DNA of 64,000 nucleotides. It comes from BOG-1112 sp964611335. Its GTDB lineage: Bacteria; Bdellovibrionota_B; Oligoflexia; Oligoflexales; Bog-1112. Below the pieces are notes generated by a model. That model did no database searches. It was not told the origin of the DNA and saw only the letters and a list, made by a program, of their open reading frames with translations. Made by a program: the position numbers and the translations under genes. The number at the start of each line of letters is the position of its first letter. Positions within the stretch are counted from its first letter, which is position 1. Positions 27,701 through 35,815 of this stretch are shown in pieces. The stretch lies in NCBI GenBank assembly GCA_964611335.1, contig CAZSXR010000001.1:434001-498000 (forward strand). Direction: 5' to 3'.

Positions 27701-28225
27701 GTTTCTACAACTCATACAGATTCAAAATGTCTTCCTGAAGAGTGTTCGGGAGAAATGTCTTATGGGAATAACACCTACACAGGTGAAGGAATTTCGTGTC
27801 ACTGTGCTGAAAGTATTATTATTAAGTCGAACTCTACAGTCACAATAGATTTAACAAAAAAAGATAATGAAGGAAATAATGCTCGCACAGGAGTCGTTAT
27901 TGCATCCACTGTTGGGCCTTTAGTCCTTGCTGCGGGAGTGTTCACTGTAGATCTGATTAAGAAGAAAGTTGGAGAAGCCGCAAATGCTGCGGAAGAAGAA
28001 TTTGTTTCTTTTGTAGCTAGAGTATTTAGAAGTGAAGCTAGTTCTACAGAAGGAGCTTCTGCTGAGGAAATGTCACTCTTAGCTATGGAAGAGCCGCCAG
28101 CAGCTCAAGGAGCACAAGTATTTACTCCCGTATCAAGATTGGGAGCATTTGTTGATGTTGTTGGGTCAAAATTAAAGGCCGGACGTTCTTTTGCTTTAAA
28201 AATTAGAAAAATTAAAACTAACTAG
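24722..28225 (+). CDS. large secreted protein with DNase I-like (EEP) nuclease/phosphatase domain
   Basis: 1167 residues. The signal peptide ends near residue 24. Residues ~62-500 hold the endonuclease/exonuclease/phosphatase fold in order: DVASWNLLNF (Asn68), DIVFLQEI (metal Glu105), YNVHVKP (His), VMVTGDFNAD (Asp/Asn), YDRMVI and ALSDHRIISGEF (final Asp-His). A Cys-rich insertion lies between. Residues 500-1060 contain Cys-rich and Asp-rich beta-like segments with EF-hand-like loops (IIDIDNDKKFTRDID; VVDKNKSGKYDDGD). A C-terminal hydrophobic helix (VVIASTVGPLVLAAGVFTVDL) suggests anchoring. The family includes DNases, phosphoinositide phosphatases and sphingomyelinases. ATG 24731 is an alternative start. 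It is 13 nt from the S74 adhesin gene. Confidence 0.85.
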   Translation: MRLMHKNKILLTFILFLLSHYSMAEMAANSTLRENRNKRRQNISASGLYSSGLSLFKTGHRLDVASWNLLNFGGGFGGTLKVIDATLLKIMAKLIGNYDIVFLQEIAEITKYPLRTYKKEDVCTLIKKDITENNFSKGQTRLCVLTNCAQCADSFTPSDCIKTVESISKFLTAFEIAKDTPSEMESLNSLDCKNIPSSSTPGLLGNVGAILESVGSSGLRTKVEKISEEDLLSNMPCVSSNFLCFRKLCDQFLNSAGLTSYICKSTGYVGNNEGYGVVYKKYLEREIGFGNAQWTANEITEPYIKQGLEQGEMFRPPMKFEMELKAGLTDENIKRLSVYNVHVKPTKKDDNATEREIRTMSDIISNFYNCLLKNVMVTGDFNADCAYYKQGFSNPSHLNDFHRTNWTQVIPDGERTNFAKRKCAYDRMVITIGLGLTLGKFLNSILSKYKYKIVGDYEYKGKNRPFIEIISTTLDGTSNALSDHRIISGEFNFGAISPVECDSNFVRKTLFKRGERVCFVGQNFVEQCGCVKPGDSPYKVYVVPLKKTLVDGANLLDSTKMTLVCPDCNGDMSSTFVGSFDVKGDYAIIIDIDNDKKFTRDIDVYEKFTVTEKSVQIDHGSESNKAMICNSNTVTAAISNHDLIYGMGCGSIGRNNLRENTEGIITVSVHADSDTAAHADILAKEYKRGREFLLDSQIGFDDEGKFERDLRVSCLEPGLYNMGVVVFNGAGESHEAIVDQCCNIAGFLVEDAKHKYNQIEFLDDNAKEGYRYKVDLSNNIYARIEGLDPDEEIQVYLLSLGKLAAKDRHIPRGTNLKDIAIPFPSRPDESQYKFCESSQSDRKCRLYAASKSGILFTAIWTNLSNYKNEDFIDTDGKEFVLVVDKNKSGKYDDGDIISQYPIDKILSWFASSHTVLDGKTQTEEERSVIKQYQEFMNSVFHLENEIEVNGEYGEETQIASEMHMGSRFLYPTMLDNLKTVANTGFEIVTNLKEVSTTHTDSKCLPEECSGEMSYGNNTYTGEGISCHCAESIIIKSNSTVTIDLTKKDNEGNNARTGVVIASTVGPLVLAAGVFTVDLIKKKVGEAANAAEEEFVSFVARVFRSEASSTEGASAEEMSLLAMEEPPAAQGAQVFTPVSRLGAFVDVVGSKLKAGRSFALKIRKIKTN

Positions 28226-28238
28226 ATTGGCATAAAAA

Positions 28239-29672
28239 ATGAAAACAAGTTTTTTGAAATGTACGGTTGTCTTCGGAGTTTTTACACTGACTTATAACAC
28301 AGGAGTTTTTGCTCAAGAGGTCGAAGAAGCCACTGCGTTTTCCGTAAATGAAAATGGAAAGACGAGATTTGGTGATATGGCAGAGCCTGATCAAGATGAA
28401 GATCTTTTTGTGTCTGGGAAAATGAAAGTCGGTTGTGGTCCTAAATTAAAAGCGACTGGTCCATGCTCAGCAGCATTTGGACGAGATACTTTGGCTTTTA
28501 GAGAAGGGACCGTAGCATTTGGGAATAGTACCTCGGCAAATGGAATTTTCTCGATTGCTGGTGGAAATCAGTCGACAGCCGCTGGAGGTTCATCCATTGC
28601 TGTAGGAATTTCTACAGTAGCGAGTGCTGAGGCGGCAGCAGCTTTCGGAATTGGCACAAAAGCTGAAGGAGAAGGCTCAGCAGCGTTTGGAAAAAAAACT
28701 ACTGCTCTGGGAGCACATTCAACAGCTTTCGGGTTAGATACAAAAGCATTAGCCACTAATTCACTTGCTTTTGGAAATGGTTCAGAAGCATCAGGAGAGT
28801 CATCCGTCGCCTTTGGGGAAAAAGCAAAAGCAAAAGGGTTTGGCTCCGTAGCTTTTGGACAAGAGACGGAAGCTGGAGGTCAGTACTCTTTAGCTGTCGG
28901 TACCAAATCAAAAGCCTTTGGGCCCTACTCTGCTGCTTTTGGCTATGCTACGAGAGCAATGAAAGATAACGCAGTATCTTTTGGATTTGCAACAATTGCT
29001 GAGGCAATTAATTCTGCTACTTTTGGCGAGCAAACGCGAGTTTCTGAAACCGGTATTAATGCAGTAGCTTTTGGAAAAAACACTATAGCTTCTGGAGAAA
29101 GAGCTTCAGCTTTTGGTGAATTGACTCACGCAGAGGGAAATGGATCTACTTCGTTTGGGATTGGGACTATAGCTCATAATGATGCTTCTTTTGTTATCGG
29201 AAAATACAATCTAGTCGATACAAATAACACAAACGAAATATTTGCGATTGGAAATGGTACTCAGTTCAACCGATCGACATCATTCTCCATTAGTTTAGAT
29301 GGAGATTTATCTGCAAATTCTGTTCGAGCTAAAAAACAATACGAAGTCTACTCAGATCGTCGGTTGAAGAAAGACATAAGGCCTCTCGAAAATGCACTCG
29401 AGAACATCAATAAACTTAACGGTGTTAAGTTTAAATGGATTAAAGAAAATAATCCTGAATCTGCAAAGGATCAACTTGGTTTCATCGCTCAAGATATGGA
29501 AATTGTTTACCCAGAACTTGTGTCTGAGAATGAGGGTGGCTACAAAGGTGTAGGCTATGCAGGTTTGGTTCCCGTTCTCACGGAAGCTATAAAAGAGCTG
29601 ACTGAAGAGAACAAACAGTTGAAAAAAGCTGTTTGCAAGTTAAGTCCTAATGAAGACTTTTGTCAAAGATAA
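28239..29672 (+). CDS. YadA-head-repeat adhesin/fibre with S74 intramolecular chaperone
   Basis: 477 residues. A signal peptide ends at about residue 25. Residues ~80-320 are some 17 degenerate 14-residue repeats of the type S-x-A-F-G-x-x-T-x-A-x-G, i.e. the left-handed beta-roll head of trimeric adhesins. The C-terminus carries a peptidase S74 chaperone: YSDRRLKKDIRPLENAL (Ser372, Lys377 as the autoproteolytic dyad), LGFIAQDMEIVYPELV, VGYAGLVPVLTEAIKEL and a coiled-coil tail. S74 domains trimerise phage tail fibres and bacterial fibres, then cut themselves off. There is no YadA beta-barrel anchor, so the fibre is probably released or attached by another protein. Probable operon with the EEP-domain gene. 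Confidence 0.9.
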   Translation: MKTSFLKCTVVFGVFTLTYNTGVFAQEVEEATAFSVNENGKTRFGDMAEPDQDEDLFVSGKMKVGCGPKLKATGPCSAAFGRDTLAFREGTVAFGNSTSANGIFSIAGGNQSTAAGGSSIAVGISTVASAEAAAAFGIGTKAEGEGSAAFGKKTTALGAHSTAFGLDTKALATNSLAFGNGSEASGESSVAFGEKAKAKGFGSVAFGQETEAGGQYSLAVGTKSKAFGPYSAAFGYATRAMKDNAVSFGFATIAEAINSATFGEQTRVSETGINAVAFGKNTIASGERASAFGELTHAEGNGSTSFGIGTIAHNDASFVIGKYNLVDTNNTNEIFAIGNGTQFNRSTSFSISLDGDLSANSVRAKKQYEVYSDRRLKKDIRPLENALENINKLNGVKFKWIKENNPESAKDQLGFIAQDMEIVYPELVSENEGGYKGVGYAGLVPVLTEAIKELTEENKQLKKAVCKLSPNEDFCQR

Positions 29673-29870
29673 GTTTAAACTCAACGTGTTATGTGAATTG
29701 GTAAATCCATTGGATTGAGTTCTACTGACTCGTCTTTGATGCTAGGGTCTAATTGATAGAGAAGTGATACAAATTTGACTGAGCGTTCAAATTATAGACT
29801 TCTATCTAGATATACCTTAGGCTTAAAATATGCCAAAATAGAACCAGCATATTCAATCAAAAGGATATTT

Positions 29871-30800
29871 ATGAAATGGGTTTTATGCACTCTTTCCCTG
29901 GCGTTAAGTATGTCTTCAACTTTTGCATTGGGACAAAATTCTAACGAAATCGAATACAAAAAAGAATGGGCTCAATATGAAAGGGAAATCTTTCAACTCA
30001 TTGAGCTTAAAAAACAGCAAGAATACTTATTCCATTCCATCAAAACAAAATTTGATAATAAAAAATCCTTTACTGAAGATTTAGCAAAACTTTTAAAAAA
30101 CAAAGAACAGATAGATGAGATACTTCTCACCATTGGAATTGAAAAAGAACATCTCGATTCGATCAAAGACAACGAGAAAAGAGAGATTGTCAGTAATATT
30201 GTTAAAACATACAAAGAAGACGGCGTTCTCGATGAATCGGATTTACATAGCAGTCTGTTAAAAAATCAGTTCCGCATCATCAACCTTACAAAACGCAAAG
30301 TTAATTTTTTAGTGTTCTCTTGCAACTACACGGCTCTTTCTCGTTTTGGATTTGTCCTTCCTGGAGGGACCTACTGTCACAATGATATGTTCAATGTTTA
30401 TCCGCATAGAGTCTTTGCATTTTATGAAAACTTTTTCCCGAGCAAAGGCTATTTGCCTGTTCTCACGGTGGATCTTCCAGAAAATCCCATACAAACTTTT
30501 TCTTTGGAAGTTTTCGGACATAAAAGAGATATGACTTTTTTCACAATAAAAGAGACAAAAATACTCACCTACAAAGAACGCGATTTCTTGGGTAAGTGGG
30601 TTTATGTTTCCGCTTATTCTCCTAACTGCAAAGAGGATAAGAAATTTAAAGGTGAGATAGAATACACAGGGTCATGGACCAGGAGTTTACAGTACAACAC
30701 ACAGGGATGGATTTCTCCTGACAGAAGCGATAATCCTTCGACTTTTATCATCCGATCACGAAACGACAATCCCTGTGATTTTCAAATTGAAGGAAGATAG
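29871..30800 (+). CDS. secreted protein with coiled coil, unknown function
   Basis: 309 residues from ATG 29871 (AAGGAT 5 nt upstream; the frame is open to 29775). Signal peptide MKWVLCTLSLALSMSSTFALG. Residues 25-120 are rich in Lys/Glu/Gln and look like a coiled coil. The C-terminal 180 residues are aromatic and beta-rich with four or five Cys. No family recognised. Confidence 0.8.
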   Translation: MKWVLCTLSLALSMSSTFALGQNSNEIEYKKEWAQYEREIFQLIELKKQQEYLFHSIKTKFDNKKSFTEDLAKLLKNKEQIDEILLTIGIEKEHLDSIKDNEKREIVSNIVKTYKEDGVLDESDLHSSLLKNQFRIINLTKRKVNFLVFSCNYTALSRFGFVLPGGTYCHNDMFNVYPHRVFAFYENFFPSKGYLPVLTVDLPENPIQTFSLEVFGHKRDMTFFTIKETKILTYKERDFLGKWVYVSAYSPNCKEDKKFKGEIEYTGSWTRSLQYNTQGWISPDRSDNPSTFIIRSRNDNPCDFQIEGR

Positions 30801-30832
30801 AGGCTAATAATTTTGCAAAATTTTTAAATTTT

Positions 30833-30997
30833 ATGTGCAGAATCTTTATTCATCGTAAATCCACGATGATGAATGTTCTTAGAGGAGAAACGATTTCGAA
30901 TTTTGGTTCTGTTCTTATAGATGAAAAAGATCTCACACAGCAAACAGCCTATCAACGTGCAGAACTTATTGATCTTATTTTCAAGTTATTCGAGTAA
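30833..30997 (+). pseudogene. ABC-transporter ATPase fragment (LolD/MacB-like)
   Basis: A 54-codon frame without a ribosome-binding site encodes RKSTMMNVLRGETISNFGSV followed by LIDEKDLTQQTAYQRAELID and LIFKLFE. This aligns by eye with the Walker-A-to-Q-loop stretch of LolD-type ATPases (GKSTLMN...GxVLIDGKDLT...FIFQ). The P-loop glycines and the rest of the domain are missing. Most likely a deletion remnant. Confidence 0.4.
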
Positions 30998-31037
30998 GAG
31001 AAATTTTTTCACTTATTAGAAATCGCAATGAATGAGA

Positions 31038-31895
31038 TCAATGAGGGATTATAGGAATAGAAATGTATATCGTTGCATTTTCTGTTATAGGCCCAGCCCA
31101 TATCCAATGAGCATCAGTAGGTTGACCGTCCATAGTACCCCATGGGCCTACACTGTTCACACCGAGATCTGATAAAGTCAGATCGCTTGCGCCAAAAGCT
31201 GTCATATTAGCATGAAGTCCTGAACTCACATTTGAACTTAAAGACTGTTGATTGTTTTCGAATGTAAATCCACTTCCCGATAACGTGAAAGAACCTAGAA
31301 AACCCGCAGGTCCTCCAGTATTCATAGCAATAATATGCACATAATTTTTCACACCAGGGGTCAACGCTGTTGTATACGAAGCTGTAGTTCCCCATTCATA
31401 GGGTCCATTAGGATTCCCATAATCAATTTGTGTACCATTGACGGTATCATCAGTACTTATGTAGTAATAATACCCGTTGTCTACATTTAGCTTTACTGTT
31501 ACGGAACCTGATGCTGTTGAGGGTGCAGGAGCTGTAGAAGAGGCGACTGTTGAAGATGTAGAAGTGGAAGCAGAAACAAGTGTTGAAACAGAGGTGACTG
31601 CTGAAGGAGCAAGAGACGTATTAGGAGCTGTTGAAACAGGAGCTGTTGAAACAGAAGCTGTAGAAGCAGAAGCTGTAGAAGAATCAGGAGTTGGACACGG
31701 ATTTGTGTTCGTTATATAAACGGTAGTGACTCCATTTTTGCTTTGAGTTACGGTAGTAGTGCTGTTTTCGTTTAAATTCGCAGAAGCAACTTTAGCATTT
31801 GAAGATTGACTCGAATCTTTCGATTCATTTCGACAAGAAATATTAAAAATAACAAAAAGAGTCAAAAAACTTTGGTAGTAAATGAAGTTGCTCAT
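31038..31895 (-). CDS. Ser/Thr-rich lipoprotein, unknown function
   Basis: 285 residues from ATG 31895, which has a near-perfect AAGGAGGT ahead of it. The leader ends LFVIFNISC; Ile-Ser-Cys is an acceptable lipobox. Residues ~60-120 are an extended low-complexity tether (repeats of STAS, STAP, TVASST). The C-terminal ~160 residues are a compact beta-rich domain (TVKLNVDNGYYYYISTDD; FLGSFTLSGSGFTFE). It probably displays a domain at the cell surface. No family recognised. Confidence 0.8.
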   Translation of the reverse strand: MSNFIYYQSFLTLFVIFNISCRNESKDSSQSSNAKVASANLNENSTTTVTQSKNGVTTVYITNTNPCPTPDSSTASASTASVSTAPVSTAPNTSLAPSAVTSVSTLVSASTSTSSTVASSTAPAPSTASGSVTVKLNVDNGYYYYISTDDTVNGTQIDYGNPNGPYEWGTTASYTTALTPGVKNYVHIIAMNTGGPAGFLGSFTLSGSGFTFENNQQSLSSNVSSGLHANMTAFGASDLTLSDLGVNSVGPWGTMDGQPTDAHWIWAGPITENATIYISIPIIPH

Positions 31896-32004
31896 AGATC
31901 CAATACCTCCTTCATAATGTTTATGTAAATTGTACCATGAATTGAATAGATTTTGTGTTCTTGCAGATTTTCTGAAATGAAATTTCATTTACCGATCTTA
32001 CCAA

Positions 32005-32036
32005 TTGTAGTCCTTTCTCGAGCAAGGACTACAATA
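32005..32036. repeat. 12-bp inverted repeat next to IS982 remnant
   Basis: ATTGTAGTCCTT and AAGGACTACAAT around an 8-nt loop, followed on the plus strand by a T-rich run. It has terminator form, but no plus-strand gene ends here, so it may be part of the decayed IS end. Confidence 0.6.
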
Positions 32037-32498
32037 ATTTTTTTTGAAATGTAACCTTTGCCTTCGAAACACTTTCTATAATATCTTTTGTTAAATATTT
32101 TACGTGGGTTCTGTCGTCAGTATTTCCTCTCGTAACCTTGAATGCAAAAAGTTCACCAACTTCGTTAATGACAATGTGAAGTTTGAATCCAAAAAACCAA
32201 CCCATAGTGCTTTTCCGAGCGCTGCAACATTTTTAAAAACTTTATTTTTCTTTGTTCTTTTGATATTGCAGACTTTAATAACAGTGCGATCAAGGGAGCT
32301 TATTCCTGTAACTTTTCCTTTGTGCGCAAAGAGAAGCAGGTTGAGTTGTGTGGGAATTCTTGGCATAAGCTCAACGAATCGATTATAGATTAGCATTTTC
32401 GGAAAAAGTTTTTTTCTAAGATGGAAAAACAAAGAACGAAAAATTTCATAAGACCTCCCCAAAGATGAAGATTTATGTTTGGACGTCATGTCAGTCAA
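32037..32498 (-). pseudogene. IS982-family transposase remnant
   Basis: The minus strand reads LFPKMLIYNRFVELMPRIPT, GISSLDRTVIKVCNIKR and KVFKNVAALGK, then shifts frame to MGWFFGFKLHIVINEVGELF and RGNTDDRTHV. These are the IS982 blocks around the catalytic DDE residues. The N-terminal third is absent and the end is truncated. Confidence 0.75.
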
Positions 32499-32600
32499 CG
32501 GATAACTTCTATTTCACGGATAAAACAGCAAATATTGCCTATTGGGTTTTATTACATATCAGGCAATCTTAGTATAAAGAAGTTAAATTGGAGCGCTATG

Positions 32601-33617
32601 ATGAATCGAGTGGGAATAGCTTTATTATTTTTAGTATTCTTAATTTCTTGTCAGCCTCCTATAGCGAATCAAAAGATAAGCAATGCTGCAAATTTTGCGA
32701 GTGAATCTTGTAAGTTAGATTCCGACTGCTATTTAGTTAATATAACGACTGGAATGGGACCGAGTTGTTGTGAGAGAGCGGATTTGTCTCAAGCGGAATG
32801 GATTGCAGCTAATGTGAAGAGCCCAAAGTTTCCTCGGATTATTCAACCATGCAATGCAATGTGTATAGCACCAACAAATGTTCCTCTCAGTTACTCACAG
32901 ACAGTAAAATGTATAAATTCCATTTGTAAGAAAGTTCCAGATACGCAACAAGGGTTTATTTCTCAACCTGAAGTATTCCCAACAACATCGACTCTGACTA
33001 AGGTGGACAATTCCGTCACAGCTACGAATACTTTTATAAATCAGGGTACGAGTGAAAGTTGTAGTACAGATAATCAATGCTATTTAGTAAACACTGCGAC
33101 AGGGCAAGGCCCTGCTTGCTGTTCAGGTCTAGTGGATTTTTCCCAAGATGCCTGGATAGCTGCGAATGTAAATAGTTCAACATATCCGAGGCGTCAGCAA
33201 GGGGTGTGCAACGCAAAATGTGCTAAGTTAGAGGTCCCTCTCAGCTATCAACAGACAGCAAAATGTATAAATTCTGTTTGCCAGAAAGTGCCTTCAAATC
33301 AACAAGCAGTGAGTCCTTTGAGTAATACAAATACAGTTACAGGTACCAATACTTTTACAAATCAAGGTACGAGTGAAAGCTGTAGTACAGATAATCAATG
33401 CTATTTGGTGAACACAACGACAGGACAAGGCCCAGGTTGCTGTCCTGGTTTAATAGATTTTTCACAATCGGATTGGATTTCTGTTAATGTGAATAGTACA
33501 AAGTATCCGAAAGCTGCGCCTCAAGTGTGCAGAGCAGCTTGTGCTAGGTTGCAAGTTCCTTCTAGCTTTCACAAGACAGCAAAATGTGTAAATTCTATTT
33601 GTCAGAAAGTCCCCTAA
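32601..33617 (+). CDS. lipoprotein with three Cys-rich tandem repeats
   Basis: 338 residues. GGAG lies 7 nt before ATG 32601 (ATG 32598 adjacent). Leader ends FLISCQPP, a canonical lipobox. Three repeats of about 75 residues share the pattern ESCxxDxxCYLVNxxTGxGP, then xCC, then SQxxWIxxNVNSxxYP, CxAxC, VPxSYxQTAKC and NSxCQKVP. Repeats 2 and 3 are almost identical at DNA level, including the linker TNTFxNQGTSES, indicating recent duplication. Eight to nine conserved Cys per repeat imply disulphide-bonded surface modules. Function unknown. Confidence 0.85.
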   Translation: MNRVGIALLFLVFLISCQPPIANQKISNAANFASESCKLDSDCYLVNITTGMGPSCCERADLSQAEWIAANVKSPKFPRIIQPCNAMCIAPTNVPLSYSQTVKCINSICKKVPDTQQGFISQPEVFPTTSTLTKVDNSVTATNTFINQGTSESCSTDNQCYLVNTATGQGPACCSGLVDFSQDAWIAANVNSSTYPRRQQGVCNAKCAKLEVPLSYQQTAKCINSVCQKVPSNQQAVSPLSNTNTVTGTNTFTNQGTSESCSTDNQCYLVNTTTGQGPGCCPGLIDFSQSDWISVNVNSTKYPKAAPQVCRAACARLQVPSSFHKTAKCVNSICQKVP

Positions 33618-33656
33618 ACGCAATCATTATTCGGTTTTTATTGTTTAGATACGTGG

Positions 33657-33980
33657 TTATGCCAATGCAAAGATGGGTCTCACATCTTCTACAAACCATG
33701 AATTACCTACAACCTCTCCCACCGATTTCACTACAACATCAACCTGACAAGGAGAGATTTGTAAGTAACCGTTTTGTCCTAAGGCTTCATAGCGACCAGA
33801 GGCAATAAAGTGATATTTCCATGTTGTGGAAATATTCTTTTTTTCAGTCAGTTCTAACGATGTAATCTCACAATTAATTGCAGCATGTTGAAATTTATCA
33901 TCGTTAATAAAAATATAGTATGTATATAAAGTGTTGAGATCGAAGATAGGATAAATATCGATGTTAATAGCTTTTTTCAT
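33657..33980 (-). CDS. hypothetical small protein
   Basis: 107 residues with no signal peptide and a weak start region. The composition (SLELTEKKNISTTWKYHFIA; GYLQISPCQVDVVVKSVGE) is protein-like and beta-rich. It converges with the Cys-rich lipoprotein gene. It may be the tail of a larger decayed gene. Confidence 0.5.
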   Translation of the reverse strand: MKKAINIDIYPIFDLNTLYTYYIFINDDKFQHAAINCEITSLELTEKKNISTTWKYHFIASGRYEALGQNGYLQISPCQVDVVVKSVGEVVGNSWFVEDVRPIFALA

Positions 33981-34053
33981 AGAAAATTCTACGTTGAATA
34001 GAATTAAAGATAGATTCTACAAAAACTTTATGAATGGGCTTTTAGCGTCATGT

Positions 34054-34145
34054 GTTGGTACAAGCTGTGACGGTGTGACTTAGGACAAAAGTTGATCTTC
34101 ACAGATGGCTCAGCGGAAGAGGTCTTAAGAAGGGAATGTGCTTAA
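34054..34145 (+). repeat. dispersed ~92-bp repeat, copy C (diverged)
   Basis: GTTGGTACAAGCTGTGACGG, then AAAAGTTGATCTTC, AGATGGC and GAAGGGAATGTGCTTA align with copies A and D, with several substitutions and a short deletion in the middle. Confidence 0.65.
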
Positions 34146-34227
34146 AGTTCTTATCTTCTTTCTGAAAGGTGAGGATCGTGAAGCTTTGATCAAAGTTCTT
34201 TCTGATTTTTCGAACTTCGTTCGTTAG
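34144..34227 (+). pseudogene. C-terminal gene fragment directly after repeat C
   Basis: A start-less frame KVLIFFLKGEDREALIKVLS to a stop at 34227. It is protein-like but too short to identify, and it lies immediately downstream of repeat copy C. Confidence 0.3.
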
Positions 34228-34246
34228 ACATTTTCACATGTCACTT

Positions 34247-35278
34247 TTACTTTAGCGAATTCGGTAAACTCTCTATGGCTTCTATGCATTGTTGGTAAGA
34301 AAGTTTGTAGTCGTTTTGCTGGTGCAGAGCATCTTCCATAAAACCATAGTAAAGCGGCACAATTTCTTTGAAATATTTTTCCCTTATTCTGTATCTACCG
34401 ACTCCTGAAATGTGAAGCGCATAGTTGATAACGATGTCGTCACCGAGTTTGCATTTGCTACTAGCTTTACTGAAATCAATCATTTTCTGTGTAGGAATAG
34501 CTCCCACTACATAAGCAATTGCTCCAAATCCTTCTACGACATCGCAGTAACCGGATGTTCTGCAGATTTCGAGGAATTTAATATTCTTAGGTTGAAGATG
34601 CCAAAAGGAAGCTTTCTGCCCGATGCCTCCTACAACTTTTATTTTTTTATCTTGGTTTTGTGTAATAAATCGGACAAGTTCGCTGAAAATCCCTACGGGA
34701 TATCCAATATCATCATCGATGGAGATGACAATCGATTGCGGATCTATTTTTTGAACATATTCGATTGCAGGAACTATTTTGGAAAGAGGTCCCAAGTCTG
34801 TAGGTGGCCTTAATATTTTAACTTTTGGAAAATTGACAATGTTAGTTGGCAAGGGGTCTGCATAGGCATCTGTGTTTTTATATTTCATGGGTAGAGTGAG
34901 CAATATTTCAGACACAAGATCTAGATCAATGGTTTTAAGCACCGTTTCTATCAAATGTAATCGTTGTGGAGAACTTGTCAAAGAAACGTAAACTTTGTGA
35001 TGGTCGAGATAATTTTTTACACTTTCGATTTTTCGAATATCTTGTGGTGGATTTCTTCTTAAACACTGAATCAAGGAGTTTACATGGTCTGGAGAATTGT
35101 GGGGCTCGCAAAAAGGTTTATGCCGATTTGAATCAAAATGAGAAATCAGACATTCGGCAAATTTTTGCGATGTTGCAGGATTGTTGAGTTTTTCGCAGGG
35201 GCCATAGTCCATTGAGAAAAGATTCCCGCATAGGAACAAAGAATACATTCCAATATAGAACTTTCTCGGGGGATACAT
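34247..35278 (-). CDS. exported glycosyltransferase-like protein
   Basis: 343 residues from ATG 35278 (GAGG 6 nt upstream; frame open to 35392). A short hydrophobic leader (FYIGMYSLFLCGNLFS) is followed by a Cys-rich segment. The catalytic region has VYVSLTSSPQRL, LRPPTDLGPLSKIVPAIEYV, SIVISIDDDIGYP (DxD-type metal motif, about residue 200), GFGAIAYVVGA and CKLGDDIVINYAL (second acidic pair). This is the block order of GT-A glycosyltransferases. A glycosyltransferase with an export signal is unusual because nucleotide sugars are cytoplasmic, so delivery into another cell is conceivable (inference). Confidence 0.75.
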   Translation of the reverse strand: MYPPRKFYIGMYSLFLCGNLFSMDYGPCEKLNNPATSQKFAECLISHFDSNRHKPFCEPHNSPDHVNSLIQCLRRNPPQDIRKIESVKNYLDHHKVYVSLTSSPQRLHLIETVLKTIDLDLVSEILLTLPMKYKNTDAYADPLPTNIVNFPKVKILRPPTDLGPLSKIVPAIEYVQKIDPQSIVISIDDDIGYPVGIFSELVRFITQNQDKKIKVVGGIGQKASFWHLQPKNIKFLEICRTSGYCDVVEGFGAIAYVVGAIPTQKMIDFSKASSKCKLGDDIVINYALHISGVGRYRIREKYFKEIVPLYYGFMEDALHQQNDYKLSYQQCIEAIESLPNSLK

Positions 35279-35371
35279 GTGAGCCTCATTAGAATTGTGT
35301 TGTTTGTGATATTGTAACAGGAATAAAAAATTTAGCAATCTGTGCACTGAACTAAGAAGGTTGAAACAATT

Positions 35372-35462
35372 TGGTGGAAAATGCGCAGGCACGGTTTAGT
35401 GTATACGTTGGCATTCAAAACAGAGATGGAGGAGTAAGTCTCAGGAAGGGAGTGTGCTTATT
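35372..35462 (+). repeat. dispersed ~92-bp repeat, copy D
   Basis: TGGTGGAAAATGCGCAGGCA, then CGGTTTAGTGTATACG, ATTCAAAACAGAGATGG, GTAAGTCTCAGGAAGGGAG and TGTGCTTATT. Nearly identical to copy E. Confidence 0.85.
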
Positions 35463-35573
35463 GTTCCTATTCCCGTTGTGGTCAAGGCGTTTGCTGGAAA
35501 AGATGCAGACGGAAATTTAAACCTCAAAATATCAGGACCTGTGATTCCTGGTCTTGACATCAAAATCCTCTGA
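35463..35573 (+). pseudogene. C-terminal gene fragment directly after repeat D
   Basis: A start-less frame VPIPVVVKAFAGKDADGNLN to a TGA at 35573 (ending VIPGLDIKIL). Protein-like and abutting the repeat. Source gene not identified. Confidence 0.4.
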
Positions 35574-35574
35574 C

Positions 35575-35720
35575 CTAGGGTTTTGATGCCTCTTTCTTTC
35601 GCTTTAAGATTTGAAATTCTCTCAATACATCGTCAATATTTTGATATATTCCTAACAGAATACTTTCCAACAGAAAATCATAGCCGTCAATATCTTTAGG
35701 AGACTGAACCTCCTCAACTT
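35575..35720 (-). pseudogene. C-terminal gene fragment
   Basis: A minus-strand frame without a start reads SPKDIDGYDFLLESILLGIY then QNIDDVLREFQILKRKKEAS and a TAG. It looks like the end of a helical protein whose front has been lost. Source not identified. Confidence 0.4.
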
Positions 35721-35815
35721 TGTGGACTTCGAGTTAAGTATGGCATTACCAGATATAACAGAGGATCCAATGAACAAGAAAAGAAGGAAATTTGAATCTT
35801 GAGAAAACGAAATAA

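Noticed and set aside
31477..31719. Plus-strand frame rich in Val-Glu-Ala repeats
   Set aside because: Antisense shadow of the Ser/Thr-Ala tether of the lipoprotein on the minus strand; no start signal.
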